DNA of 64,000 nt from Flavobacterium pectinovorum (GCF_006438875.1 NZ_RCZH01000025.1:1945-65944), one strand, 5' to 3'. Shown: positions 51,888 to 59,957, counted from the stretch's first letter. Numbers and translations: made by a program. The notes: generated from the letters alone by a model not told the origin.

Positions 51888-52901
51888 ATGAAAGGCGTAT
51901 TATTAGTAAACTTAGGATCTCCAGAAAGTCCAACTACAAAAGATGTAAAACCATATTTAGACGAATTTTTAATGGATAAATACGTGATTGATGTTCCGTA
52001 TTTGTTAAGAGCTTTTTTAGTTCGTGGAATTATTTTAAGAAAAAGACCAGAAGAATCAGCGCACGCTTACGCGAAAATTTGGTGGGAAGAAGGTTCTCCG
52101 TTAGTAGTTCTTTCTGAAAGAATGCAAAAGAAAGTTCAACCATTAGTAAATGTTCCGGTTTCATTGGCAATGCGTTACGGAAGTATGACGATCGAAAAAG
52201 GACTTCAGGAATTGCACGATAAAGGAGTTACCGAAGTGTTGCTTTTTCCGTTATATCCACAATATGCAATGGCTTCTACTTTGACTATTTTAGTGAAAGC
52301 CGAAGAAATCCGTAAAAAGGAATTTCCACAAATGACTTTTACTGATGTTCCTGCGTTTTATAATAAACCGGATTATATCAAGAATCTGGCAGACTCAATT
52401 CAGAAACATTTAGTGGGTTTTGATTATGATCATTTATTGTTTTCGTATCATGGTATTCCCGAGCGTCATATTCGCAAAACCGATGTAACCAAATCACATT
52501 GCAAAATTGATGGTTCTTGTTGTAACACACCTTCATCGGCGCACGATTTTTGTTACCGTCATCAATGTTATGAAACTACAAAACAAGTCGTTAAATTATT
52601 AGGACTTCCTGAAGATAAATACAGTCTTACTTTTCAATCTCGTTTAGCGGGAGACAAATGGTTAGAGCCTTATACTGATGTTGAAATTGATAATATGCCA
52701 GCAAAAGGAATCAAGAATCTGGCGGTTGTAACTCCAGCTTTCGTCTCGGATTGTTTAGAAACCCTTGAAGAAATCGCTATGCGCGCCAAAGAAGATTTCG
52801 AAGCAAAAGGAGGTGAAAATTTCTTAGCAATTCCGTGTTTGAACGATGATGATGAGTGGTGTCATACAGTTGGGAATTGGATTAATAATTGGGCTAAATA
52901 G
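51888..52901 (+). CDS. hemH: Ferrochelatase
   Basis: A 337-residue enzyme that inserts Fe(II) into protoporphyrin IX. Marks are VNLGSPESPTTKDVKPYLDEF at the N-terminus, FSYHGIPERHIRKTD near residue 187 (with the key histidine) and LTFQSRLAGDKWLEPYT near residue 246 (with the catalytic glutamate). Between them is a cysteine-rich insert CKIDGSCCNTPSSAHDFCYR, then HQC, which could hold an iron-sulphur cluster as known for some bacterial ferrochelatases. It closes the haem pathway and is adjacent to hemJ. Confidence 0.97.
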   Translation: MKGVLLVNLGSPESPTTKDVKPYLDEFLMDKYVIDVPYLLRAFLVRGIILRKRPEESAHAYAKIWWEEGSPLVVLSERMQKKVQPLVNVPVSLAMRYGSMTIEKGLQELHDKGVTEVLLFPLYPQYAMASTLTILVKAEEIRKKEFPQMTFTDVPAFYNKPDYIKNLADSIQKHLVGFDYDHLLFSYHGIPERHIRKTDVTKSHCKIDGSCCNTPSSAHDFCYRHQCYETTKQVVKLLGLPEDKYSLTFQSRLAGDKWLEPYTDVEIDNMPAKGIKNLAVVTPAFVSDCLETLEEIAMRAKEDFEAKGGENFLAIPCLNDDDEWCHTVGNWINNWAK

Positions 52902-52989
52902 AAAATAGAGTAAAGAGTAAAGAACAAAGATTGTTGCGTAAAAATCAACTTTAAAAAAAACCTGAAACCTCAAACTTGAAACAAAAAGT

Positions 52990-53529
52990 ATGGAATATTA
53001 TAACTACTTAAAATCACTGCATCTTATTTTTGTAATAACTTGGTTTGCAGGTTTGTTTTATATTGTGCGTTTGTTTGTGTACCAAATTGAAGCCAACGAA
53101 AAACCATCTCCTGAAAAGGAAATTTTACAAGCACAATACAAAATAATGACGTATCGTTTGTGGTATATTATTACGTGGCCATCAGCAATTTTGGCAAGTA
53201 TTTTTGCTTTTAGTTTATTGTATCTCAATCCTGGATTAATATATTTGGATTATATGCAGGTTAAATTTGGTTTCGTTTTTGCACTGTACTTATATCATGC
53301 AAAATGTCATCAGATTTTTAAGCAATTACAGAATGATGAGGTAAAATATTCTAACAATTTTATGCGTTTATGGAATGAAGGTGCAACAATTATACTATTT
53401 GCTGTAGTTTTTTTAATAATTGTAAAAAGTGCCATCAACTGGATTTTCGGCGTAATTGGAATCTTTTTATTCTCAATTATAATAATGCTTGGTTTCCGAT
53501 TTTATAAACGTATTCGCGAGAGAAAATAG
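52990..53529 (+). CDS. hemJ: HemJ-type protoporphyrinogen oxidase
   Basis: A 179-residue membrane protein with four or five helices. SLHLIFVITWFAGLFYIVR near residues 9-27, with a conserved histidine and tryptophan, matches the HemJ (UPF0093, CopD-like) family. HemJ oxidises protoporphyrinogen IX to protoporphyrin IX, the step before ferrochelatase. No hemG or hemY is seen in the window, and its place next to hemH supports this role. The long hydrophobic C-terminal helix with a basic tail (YKRIRERK) fits an inner-membrane protein. Confidence 0.88.
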   Translation: MEYYNYLKSLHLIFVITWFAGLFYIVRLFVYQIEANEKPSPEKEILQAQYKIMTYRLWYIITWPSAILASIFAFSLLYLNPGLIYLDYMQVKFGFVFALYLYHAKCHQIFKQLQNDEVKYSNNFMRLWNEGATIILFAVVFLIIVKSAINWIFGVIGIFLFSIIIMLGFRFYKRIRERK

Positions 53530-53595
53530 TATTCAGTCTCAGTTTTCAGTCACAGTTTCTAATCTGTCGCTGAAAACTGCGACTGCGACTGAAAA
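53529..53595. repeat. Dispersed CAGTCTC/AAAACTG inverted-repeat element, copy 3
   Basis: AGTATTCAGTCTCAGTTTTC at one end and CTGAAAACTGCGACTGCGAC at the other. The left end is the same as that of the copy at 21869. It fills the gap between hemJ and the histidine kinase gene. Confidence 0.85.
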
Positions 53596-53604
53596 AGAAA
53601 ATTT

Positions 53605-55077
53605 ATGTTTAACAACTTCAAAATGTCGATGCTTTCTCTTCGTGTTAGGATATTCCTTTCGATGATTGTATTGATTGTTGTGGCATCTTTTTTATTGGCT
53701 TCCATATCGATAATTCAGTTTAAGAATGAAGCCAAAGAATATCATCAGGAACGTCTCGAGCGAAAAGAAAATGCAGTAAAAGAACATATCAATTATGTGC
53801 TTTCTACGACGACTTATCCTTTAAAAACAGCGAATCTGGATTTAATCTTTAAAGATAAAATCCACGAATTAGCACAGATTCACAAAATCGAAATCAATAT
53901 TTACAGCCTTGACGGGAAATTGCTAAAATCATCCAAAGAATCCTTTGCGGTTGATAAAGTAGCGCCGCCGGTTCCAGATTATATTCTGAAACTAGTGCGT
54001 TCTTCGATCGAAAAGCGTTTTGTAGATATTAAAACCATCGATGGAGTCAAAAATCGATCTTCGTATAGTTTAATTAAAGACGAAAAATTTAAACCACTTG
54101 GGATTTTAAATCTTCCTTATTTAGAAGATGATGGTTATTATGACAACGAATTGAATACTTTCCTGATTCGGTTAAGTCAGGTATATTCATTTATGTTGGT
54201 TGTGGCTTTTGCATTAGCTTATTTCCTTTCGACTTATATTACAAAATCACTGAAAACCATTTCAGATCGTTTAGAAGAAACCAATTTAGATCAGAAAAAC
54301 GAGAAGATTGTTTTAGAAGCTAATAGCAAAGAAGTCAACTTTTTGATAAAAGCTTATAACGGAATGGTGGATAAACTAGAAACCAGCGCTATAAAACTGG
54401 CACAAAGTGAGCGTGAAGAAGCTTGGCGCGAAATGGCGAAACAAGTGGCGCACGAAATTAAAAATCCGCTTACGCCGATGAGGTTAACGGTTCAGAGTTT
54501 TCAACGAAAGTTTGATCCGACAGCTCCTGACGTAAAACAGAAATTAAACGATTATTCCGAAACCTTAATTCAGCAAATTGATACGATGACGGCGGTAGCT
54601 TCGGCGTTTTCGAATTTTGCTTCAATGCCCGCACAGCAAAACGAAACCTTAAATGTGGTGGAAGTTGTTGAATTGGCGTTGGATATTTTCAACGAAGATT
54701 ATATTGTTTTCGAAAGCGAAGAGGAAGAAATCATCTCCAAAATGGATCGTACGCAATTGATTCGTGTGATTACGAATTTGGTTAAAAATGCAACTCAGGC
54801 GATTCCCGAAAGTCAGTTTCATAAATCTATTGTTGTTACGGTAAAACGCAGAAACAACAATGTTGAAATTGCGGTAAAAGACAACGGTATCGGAATCCAG
54901 AAATTGGATATCAGTAGAATATTCGAACCAAAATTCACCACTAAAACTAGTGGAATGGGACTTGGACTCGGAATTATAAAAAACATCATAGAAAATTACA
55001 AAGGAACAATTACCTTTGAATCAACTTACGGAAAAGGAACCACATTTAGAGTTTCTTTGCCTATCACAAACTCATAA
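53605..55077 (+). CDS. Membrane sensor histidine kinase
   Basis: A 490-residue kinase with a first membrane helix near residues 10-32, an extracytoplasmic sensor domain of about 150 residues, a second helix near 190-212, a HAMP segment, then the HisKA phospho-acceptor in VAHEIKNPLTPMRL near residue 286 and an ATPase domain (NLVKNATQAIP, DNGIGI, GMGLGLGI). The layout is NtrY-like. No response regulator lies next to it, so its partner is elsewhere. The start at 53605 has an extra ATG (53626) that would remove 7 residues. Confidence 0.9.
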   Translation: MFNNFKMSMLSLRVRIFLSMIVLIVVASFLLASISIIQFKNEAKEYHQERLERKENAVKEHINYVLSTTTYPLKTANLDLIFKDKIHELAQIHKIEINIYSLDGKLLKSSKESFAVDKVAPPVPDYILKLVRSSIEKRFVDIKTIDGVKNRSSYSLIKDEKFKPLGILNLPYLEDDGYYDNELNTFLIRLSQVYSFMLVVAFALAYFLSTYITKSLKTISDRLEETNLDQKNEKIVLEANSKEVNFLIKAYNGMVDKLETSAIKLAQSEREEAWREMAKQVAHEIKNPLTPMRLTVQSFQRKFDPTAPDVKQKLNDYSETLIQQIDTMTAVASAFSNFASMPAQQNETLNVVEVVELALDIFNEDYIVFESEEEEIISKMDRTQLIRVITNLVKNATQAIPESQFHKSIVVTVKRRNNNVEIAVKDNGIGIQKLDISRIFEPKFTTKTSGMGLGLGIIKNIIENYKGTITFESTYGKGTTFRVSLPITNS

Positions 55078-55087
55078 AACCAGCGTC

Positions 55088-55870
55088 ATGAACTACGAAA
55101 ATCTTTTAATCTCGATTGAAGAAAAAATTGCAACCGTAACCATTAATCGTCCGACAAAATTAAATGCGTTAAACAAAGCTACGATCAGCGACTTGAGTAA
55201 AGCAATTAAATTATTGGGTAAAAATGATGATGTTCGTGTTATTATAATCACCGGAAGTGGCGAAAAAGCATTTGTTGCCGGAGCCGATATTTCGGAATTT
55301 GCAAATTATACTATTATCGAAGGCGCACAATTAGCCGCTGAAGGACAAGAAAGCTTATTTGATTTTATCGAAAATTTAAAGAAACCTGTAATTGCTGCCG
55401 TAAATGGTTTTGCTCTTGGAGGCGGATTAGAACTGGCAATGGCTTGTCATTTTAGAGTAGCATCAGACAATGCCAAAATGGGATTACCCGAAGTAACTTT
55501 AGGTTTGATTCCGGGTTACGGAGGAACACAGCGTTTGCCACAATTAGTAGGTAAAGGTCGTGCGATGGAAATGATCATGACCGCAGCAATGGTTTCTGCT
55601 GATGAGGCAAAACAATTCGGTCTTGTAAATCATGTGGTGCCGCAAGCTGAACTTCTTGAATTTGCAAACGGAATTGCGCAAAAAATCATTAAAAATGCTC
55701 CTTTTGCAATAAGCAAAGCGATAAAAGCAATCAATGCCAATTATACTGACGGTAAAAACGGTTTTGATACCGAGATAAAATCATTCGGAAAATGTTTCGG
55801 AACTCAGGATTTTAAAGAAGGAACAACTGCATTCTTAGAAAAACGCAAAGCAGAATTTACAGGGAAATAA
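55088..55870 (+). CDS. Enoyl-CoA hydratase/isomerase family protein
   Basis: A 260-residue crotonase-fold protein. RPTKLNALN, AFVAGADISEF near residue 65 (oxyanion loop), NGFALGGGLELAMAC near residue 107 and LPEVTLGLIPGYGGTQRL near residue 137 are present, with the two catalytic glutamates. This pattern is that of short-chain enoyl-CoA hydratase used in fatty-acid breakdown. The ATG at 55088 lies 10 bases after the kinase stop, so it may share that transcript. Confidence 0.92.
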   Translation: MNYENLLISIEEKIATVTINRPTKLNALNKATISDLSKAIKLLGKNDDVRVIIITGSGEKAFVAGADISEFANYTIIEGAQLAAEGQESLFDFIENLKKPVIAAVNGFALGGGLELAMACHFRVASDNAKMGLPEVTLGLIPGYGGTQRLPQLVGKGRAMEMIMTAAMVSADEAKQFGLVNHVVPQAELLEFANGIAQKIIKNAPFAISKAIKAINANYTDGKNGFDTEIKSFGKCFGTQDFKEGTTAFLEKRKAEFTGK

Positions 55871-56044
55871 GTTATAACACAGAGTAACACAAAGAAAATT
55901 TTAAGCAAAGCTTTGTGTAACTCTGCAAAAAACTTAGTGCAGCTCTGTGGTAAAATAGCACAAAACTGTTCAAAGTAATTAAAAACTTAGTGACTTAGCA
56001 TCTTAGTCCCGAAGCTTCGGGATAGCAACTAAAAAATAAAAATC
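55871..56044. repeat. Intergenic ACACAAAG inverted repeat and CCCGAAGCTTCGGG palindrome
   Basis: CAGAGTAACACAAAG near 55880 and CTTTGTGTAACTCTG near 55911 are complementary, and TCCCGAAGCTTCGGGA at 56007-56022 is a perfect 16-bp palindrome. No gene is present in these 174 bases. Confidence 0.7.
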
Positions 56045-56446
56045 ATGTCATACGAACCTATATTTGCTCTTTTTTGCGAACGCGTCAAAGAAAGCATTCA
56101 AGCCGGTACTTTTGCCAAATTAACTTTAGCAAAAACCATTGGCGATACCGAAATCAAGAACATCTATTTCCGTTTAGTTTTAAACGAAGACAATACCTAT
56201 TCGATTTCGTTAACAACACGCTACAAAACCGAAGAACTAGAAAGCATTCACCCTTTAGACGAAGCGTTATTAGTTTTAGGAACCTATATTAAAAATCCGT
56301 TTTTGACAGCTTTGTTATTTACTACTGTTAATGATGTGACTTTCAAAGTAAACAAAAAGAATGCAGGAAGTATTGTTGAGCAGGAACCAACGTTTAAAAA
56401 TGCATCTCCTGTAATGCTGGAAATGATCGAGAAGGGGATAGTTTAA
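56045..56446 (+). CDS. Hypothetical protein
   Basis: A 133-residue cytoplasmic-type protein that I do not recognise. It has no signal peptide, a soluble alpha/beta look (MSYEPIFALFCERVKESIQ, then NEDNTYSISLTTRYKTEEL) and a C-terminal KKNAGSIVEQEPTFKNASP. Coding quality is good, with a reasonable start and codon use like its neighbours. It sits between the enoyl-CoA hydratase and an intergenic hairpin and shares no obvious operon partner. Confidence 0.7.
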   Translation: MSYEPIFALFCERVKESIQAGTFAKLTLAKTIGDTEIKNIYFRLVLNEDNTYSISLTTRYKTEELESIHPLDEALLVLGTYIKNPFLTALLFTTVNDVTFKVNKKNAGSIVEQEPTFKNASPVMLEMIEKGIV

Positions 56447-56621
56447 TGATTATAATTTGTTTTAGGAGCTAATCCCGCTATCCGTTTCAATCTTTTGTGG
56501 CGAACCCCGCCACAAAAGGATTTTCACTACTATCGGGGCTAGAATACCCGCTCTGTCTGACAAAAGAATAGAATCTTCGTGAATCTCTGTGCAATCCTCC
56601 GTGAATCTCCGCGGAATAACC
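56447..56621. repeat. Repeat region with a GTGGC/GCCAC hairpin
   Basis: CTTTTGTGGC and GCCACAAAAG form a 10-bp stem around a 7-base loop near 56493-56520, within a TAGCC/CCCGC-type repeat (AGGAGCTAATCCCGC ... TCGGGGCTAG). A GTGAATCTC-type repeat follows. No gene is seen here. Confidence 0.7.
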
Positions 56622-57275
56622 CTAAACCAGCTTCACAAACAAATTCGAAGCTATTTTATTCGAAATAGACAATTCTCTGCCATCAATTTTAATCTTAACA
56701 GATAAATCAAAAGATTCTTTATACAAAAGTTCAATTTGCGAACCCAATGCAATTTCCTGTTTGTCCAAATATTTCAGGAATTCTGAAGAAGTATCTTTAA
56801 CCCCTACACAAACTCCGGTTTGATTTTCGATTAATTCAGAAAGTAAATGTTTTTCGATCTTAACGATTCTTCCATTAGCATCCGGAATTGGATCTCCGTG
56901 TGGATCTTCGGTAGGGTTTCCCAGAAAATCATCCAAACGGTTAATTAGTTGCTCGGATTTGATGTGTTCTAACTGTTCTGCAATATCGTGAACCTCATCC
57001 CAGCTAAAATCCAGTTTTTCGACCAAAAACACTTCCCATAAACGATGTTTTCTAACAATCATTTTTGCGGCTAGTTTGCCGTTATCTGTTAAAGAAACCC
57101 CTTGGTATTTTTTATAATTCACTAAATCTTTCTCTGACAATTTTTTGAGCATATCCGTAACCGATGAAGCTTTAGTTTCCATCATTTCAGCAATAGCATT
57201 CGTGCTCACTTCTGTTTCAGTCGAAGCAGTAAGGTGATATATCGATTTTAGATAATTTTCTTCTGAGAAAGTCAT
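56622..57275 (-). CDS. mntR: DtxR/MntR family metal-responsive repressor
   Basis: A 217-residue regulator: an N-terminal winged helix (NYLKSIYHLT near residue 7, TNAIAEMMETKASSVTDMLKKL near residues 25-46), a dimerisation part with metal-ligand-like E and H residues (RKHRLWEVFLVEKL, AEQLEHI) and a C-terminal FeoA-like SH3 domain (ALGSQIELLYK). Such proteins sense Mn(II) or Fe(II) and repress uptake genes. It is adjacent to the Nramp transporter gene, which carries a matching palindrome upstream, so MntR is the best name. A TTTAGATTTTAGACTG repeat lies at its start. Confidence 0.9.
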   Translation of the reverse strand: MTFSEENYLKSIYHLTASTETEVSTNAIAEMMETKASSVTDMLKKLSEKDLVNYKKYQGVSLTDNGKLAAKMIVRKHRLWEVFLVEKLDFSWDEVHDIAEQLEHIKSEQLINRLDDFLGNPTEDPHGDPIPDANGRIVKIEKHLLSELIENQTGVCVGVKDTSSEFLKYLDKQEIALGSQIELLYKESFDLSVKIKIDGRELSISNKIASNLFVKLV

Positions 57276-57276
57276 T

Positions 57277-57523
57277 CGATTTTAGATTTTAGACTGTTGA
57301 TTTTAGATTTTAGATTGAGAAAAAACTTTTGTCGCTTTGTACCTCTGTTTTTGAGGTTCAAAGGTTCAAAGGAACAAAAAAGGTTCAGAGTTTATAATCT
57401 TTGTCCCTTTGAATCTTTAAAAAGGACTATTTTTTGAGATTTAAAAGATTTAAAGGTTCAATAGCCTATAGTTTTTAAACCTTTGTCGCTTTGCACCCCT
57501 GAACCTTTGTCCCTTTAAAAAAA
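57277..57523. repeat. TTTAGATTTTAGACTG and CAAAGGTTCAAAGG repeats
   Basis: 57277-57320 has the TTTAGATTTTAGACTG unit twice. From about 57330 to 57520 there are inverted and direct AAAGGTTCAAAGG and CCTTTGAACC or CTTTGTCCC units. No coding signal is seen between mntR and mntH. Confidence 0.8.
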
Positions 57524-59395
57524 CTATTTTTTAACAATCAACAAAGGTATTGAAATTTTATGTCTCAATTTGTCTACTGTTGTACCAAACAAAATATCTT
57601 TTAAGCCAGTATGACCGTGGGTTCCCATTACCAGAACATCAAAATTTCCCAAGTTAATAATCTTCGGAATCACTGTGTTAGGTTTTCCAAAACCAAGTTC
57701 GGTTTCGATTTTGAAGCCCTTTTGCGAAAGCATATCTTTATATTCTAATAATAATTTTTCGTCAATAGTTGTTTCATGATCGTCAACATTGCCTCCGTAC
57801 ATCAATGCGCCCACAGTTTCAACAATATGAATTAAGGTATATTGCGCGTCGATTCCGCCCAATTCAAAGGCATTGTTTAGCGCAGCTTCATCGGCTTTAG
57901 AAAAATCTACAGAAATCGCTATGTTTTTTTTGCTGTAGCTTTCTTTTGGCGTGTATTGTAATTTTAAATGGTGAGGAGAATGGTTTTCTATATTCGATTT
58001 TGCCTTTGCTATAAAAGGCTTCGCAATGATGTATAACAATAAAGCAAGAAATCCAAAAGCAAGCGGAACAACCGTAAGCCAAAGCACTGTTGGATGATTT
58101 GAATTTTCTAACCACGAACTGATTTCATCATAAACCAATTTGGCATTAAGAGAAACAATGATAGTAGCGATTATCCAGGCAGCAACTTGTGTAGTCCGTG
58201 AGATATGGAACCCTTTCATTTTGCTTTTATCGCTTACAAAATGAATCAACGGAATTATGGCGAAACCTAATTGTAAACTCAAAATTACCTGACTCAAAAT
58301 CAACAACTTTCCGGTAACGCTTTCTCCATAAATTAAGATTACGATAACAGCTGGAACAATGGCAATCAAACGTGTTATGATTCGGCGAACCCAAGGCTGA
58401 ATACGTAAATTCAAATAACCTTCCATTACGATTTGTCCTGCCAAAGTTCCTGTTACAGTCGAGCTTTGTCCTGCGGCAATCAAAGCAACCGCAAATAGAA
58501 CCGGTGCCCATTTAGTTCCTAATAAAGGCTCCAGAAATTTATGCGCATCCTGAATTTCGGCAACTTCAAACATTCCGTTTTTGTAGAATGTGGCTGCAGC
58601 CAAAATTAAAATAGCGGCGTTTACAAAAAAGGCTAAGTTTAAAGCAATAGTCGAATCGATAAAATTATATTTCAATGCTTGTTTAATTCCCGCGGGAGTT
58701 CGGTCGAATTTTCGGGTTTGCACCAAAGAAGAATGCAAATACAAGTTGTGTGGCATTACTGTTGCACCAATAATTCCGATTGCAATGTATAAAGCAGCAG
58801 AACTTGGAATTGAAGGAACCAAACCATAGATTACTTTGTTCAGTTCCGGTTCAGCAAAAATCATTTCGAAAATGAAAGAAAATCCAATGATTACGACCAA
58901 AACGATAATAAAAGCTTCCATTTTTCGGATGCCTTTATTAATTAAGAATAATAATAGGAAAGTGTCTAAAACAGTAATCAAAACACCTTCAATTAACGGA
59001 ATATCAAAAAGTAAATTAATTCCAATCGCCATTCCCAGAACTTCGGCAAGATCACAAGCTGCAATGGCAATTTCCGCTAAAAAGTATAAAATGTAGTTGA
59101 TAAATTTCGAATAGGTTTCTCGAGAAGCCTGAGCTAAATCACGTTGCGTAACAATTCCCAATCGCGCGCTTAAACTCTGAAGTAACAAAGCCATTAAGTT
59201 GCTCATTAGCAAAACCCAAAGCAAAGAATACCCAAACTGACTACCGCCAGCAATGTCTGTTGCCCAGTTTCCCGGATCCATATACCCTACGCTTACTAAA
59301 TATGCCGGACCTAAAAAGGCTAATATTTTCCTGAATCCTGTTTTTTTATGCTGTGTCGCAACCGATTGATGAACTTCTTCTAAAGATTTGGTCAT
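57524..59395 (-). CDS. mntH: Nramp metal transporter fused to a universal stress protein domain
   Basis: A 623-residue protein. Residues of about 25-445 are an Nramp transporter: GYMDPGNWATDIAGG near residue 37 (the DPGN metal motif) and MPHNLYLHS near residue 216. A linker then leads to a universal stress protein domain (about 470-623) ending GTHGHTGLKDILFGTT, which fits the ATP-binding G-2x-G-9x-G-T pattern. Nramp imports Mn(II) or Fe(II) with protons across the inner membrane. The Usp domain could couple transport to nucleotide state, an inference. It is transcribed from its own promoter beside the regulator gene. Confidence 0.93.
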   Translation of the reverse strand: MTKSLEEVHQSVATQHKKTGFRKILAFLGPAYLVSVGYMDPGNWATDIAGGSQFGYSLLWVLLMSNLMALLLQSLSARLGIVTQRDLAQASRETYSKFINYILYFLAEIAIAACDLAEVLGMAIGINLLFDIPLIEGVLITVLDTFLLLFLINKGIRKMEAFIIVLVVIIGFSFIFEMIFAEPELNKVIYGLVPSIPSSAALYIAIGIIGATVMPHNLYLHSSLVQTRKFDRTPAGIKQALKYNFIDSTIALNLAFFVNAAILILAAATFYKNGMFEVAEIQDAHKFLEPLLGTKWAPVLFAVALIAAGQSSTVTGTLAGQIVMEGYLNLRIQPWVRRIITRLIAIVPAVIVILIYGESVTGKLLILSQVILSLQLGFAIIPLIHFVSDKSKMKGFHISRTTQVAAWIIATIIVSLNAKLVYDEISSWLENSNHPTVLWLTVVPLAFGFLALLLYIIAKPFIAKAKSNIENHSPHHLKLQYTPKESYSKKNIAISVDFSKADEAALNNAFELGGIDAQYTLIHIVETVGALMYGGNVDDHETTIDEKLLLEYKDMLSQKGFKIETELGFGKPNTVIPKIINLGNFDVLVMGTHGHTGLKDILFGTTVDKLRHKISIPLLIVKK

Positions 59396-59414
59396 TGTAC
59401 AAATGTTGTTTTAA

Positions 59415-59444
59415 CAAATGTATGTAAAAATTACATTCGCTCAA
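59415..59444 (-). promoter_or_regulatory. mntH promoter
   Basis: On the minus strand TTG (59442-59444), a 19-base spacer and TACATTTG (59415-59422) match the Bacteroidota consensus, 20 bases before the ATG. Confidence 0.8.
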
Positions 59445-59450
59445 CAATAT

Positions 59451-59468
59451 TTTTAGGCTTGTCTAAAA
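59451..59468. promoter_or_regulatory. Candidate MntR operator upstream of mntH
   Basis: TTTTAGGCTTGTCTAAAA is an imperfect palindrome (TTTTAG and CTAAAA arms) that resembles the DtxR/MntR-class boxes. It lies 6 bases upstream of the -33 TTG. A related site occurs before the last TonB receptor gene. Confidence 0.6.
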
Positions 59469-59469
59469 C

Positions 59470-59862
59470 TTAAATGTTAGAATTAAAACATTTTGGGCAT
59501 AATCCTGATAACGTAAAGTTTATATCGTTGACTTTATAATTGTGCGGGAGGATATAACTTGGCTTGACATTTTCTAAACAAGTTACTTCAAGACATTTTT
59601 CACAGCTAAAATGAGCGTGGTTATGAATGTGTACGCGTTGCGCATGATGATGACATTTTGCATACTTTACCGTCCCGTCAAGATTTACAATTTTATGTAC
59701 AATGTCGTCATTTACCAATCGGTCGAGGATTCTATAAGTAGTAACGCGATCGCATAAATCGTTAAGTTCTTTTTGAATTTCGGTATGGGACAGAGCGGTT
59801 TTAGATTTGCCAAAAATCTCTAGAACGGCTGTCTTTGCTGCGGTATTACGTGTTGTTTTCAT
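59470..59862 (-). CDS. Fur family regulator, Zur-like
   Basis: A 130-residue protein with an N-terminal winged helix (TKTALSHTEIQKELNDLCDRVTTYRILDRLV region) and a metal-binding part. H-rich CHHHAQRVHIHNHAHF near residue 70 and two CxxC pairs, CEKC near residue 87 and CPKC near residue 123, form the structural zinc site. The pattern fits Fur family members, and the histidine-rich segment together with the MerC-like neighbour suggests a zinc sensor (Zur). The shared intergenic region with MerC has two matching palindromes. It is divergent from the MerC gene. Confidence 0.82.
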   Translation of the reverse strand: MKTTRNTAAKTAVLEIFGKSKTALSHTEIQKELNDLCDRVTTYRILDRLVNDDIVHKIVNLDGTVKYAKCHHHAQRVHIHNHAHFSCEKCLEVTCLENVKPSYILPHNYKVNDINFTLSGLCPKCFNSNI

Positions 59863-59888
59863 TTTTTATAAGAATTAAAAATATTAAC

Positions 59889-59901
59889 GCAACAATGTTG
59901 C
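59889..59901. promoter_or_regulatory. Palindrome 1 in the Fur-merC intergenic region
   Basis: GCAACAATGTTGC is a perfect 6-1-6 palindrome. It overlaps the TTG -33 element (59898-59900) of the merC promoter. Confidence 0.6.
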
Positions 59902-59925
59902 AATTGATTTTAATGTGTATATTTG
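59898..59925 (+). promoter_or_regulatory. Promoter of the MerC-like gene
   Basis: TTG, 17 bases, TATATTTG (59918-59925), 32 bases before the ATG at 59958. Both elements are touched by palindromes, so the promoter is probably under repressor control. Confidence 0.78.
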
Positions 59926-59938
59926 CAACAAAATTGCA
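59924..59938. promoter_or_regulatory. Palindrome 2 in the Fur-merC intergenic region
   Basis: TGCAACAAAATTGCA is a 5-5-5 palindrome with the same TGCAA arms as palindrome 1. It overlaps the end of the -7 element. Confidence 0.58.
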
Positions 59939-59957
59939 TTAAGCAAATGTACTCAAA

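Noticed and set aside
57330..57520. Possible CRISPR array
   Set aside because: Units are short, irregular in spacing and in both orientations, and no cas genes are near.
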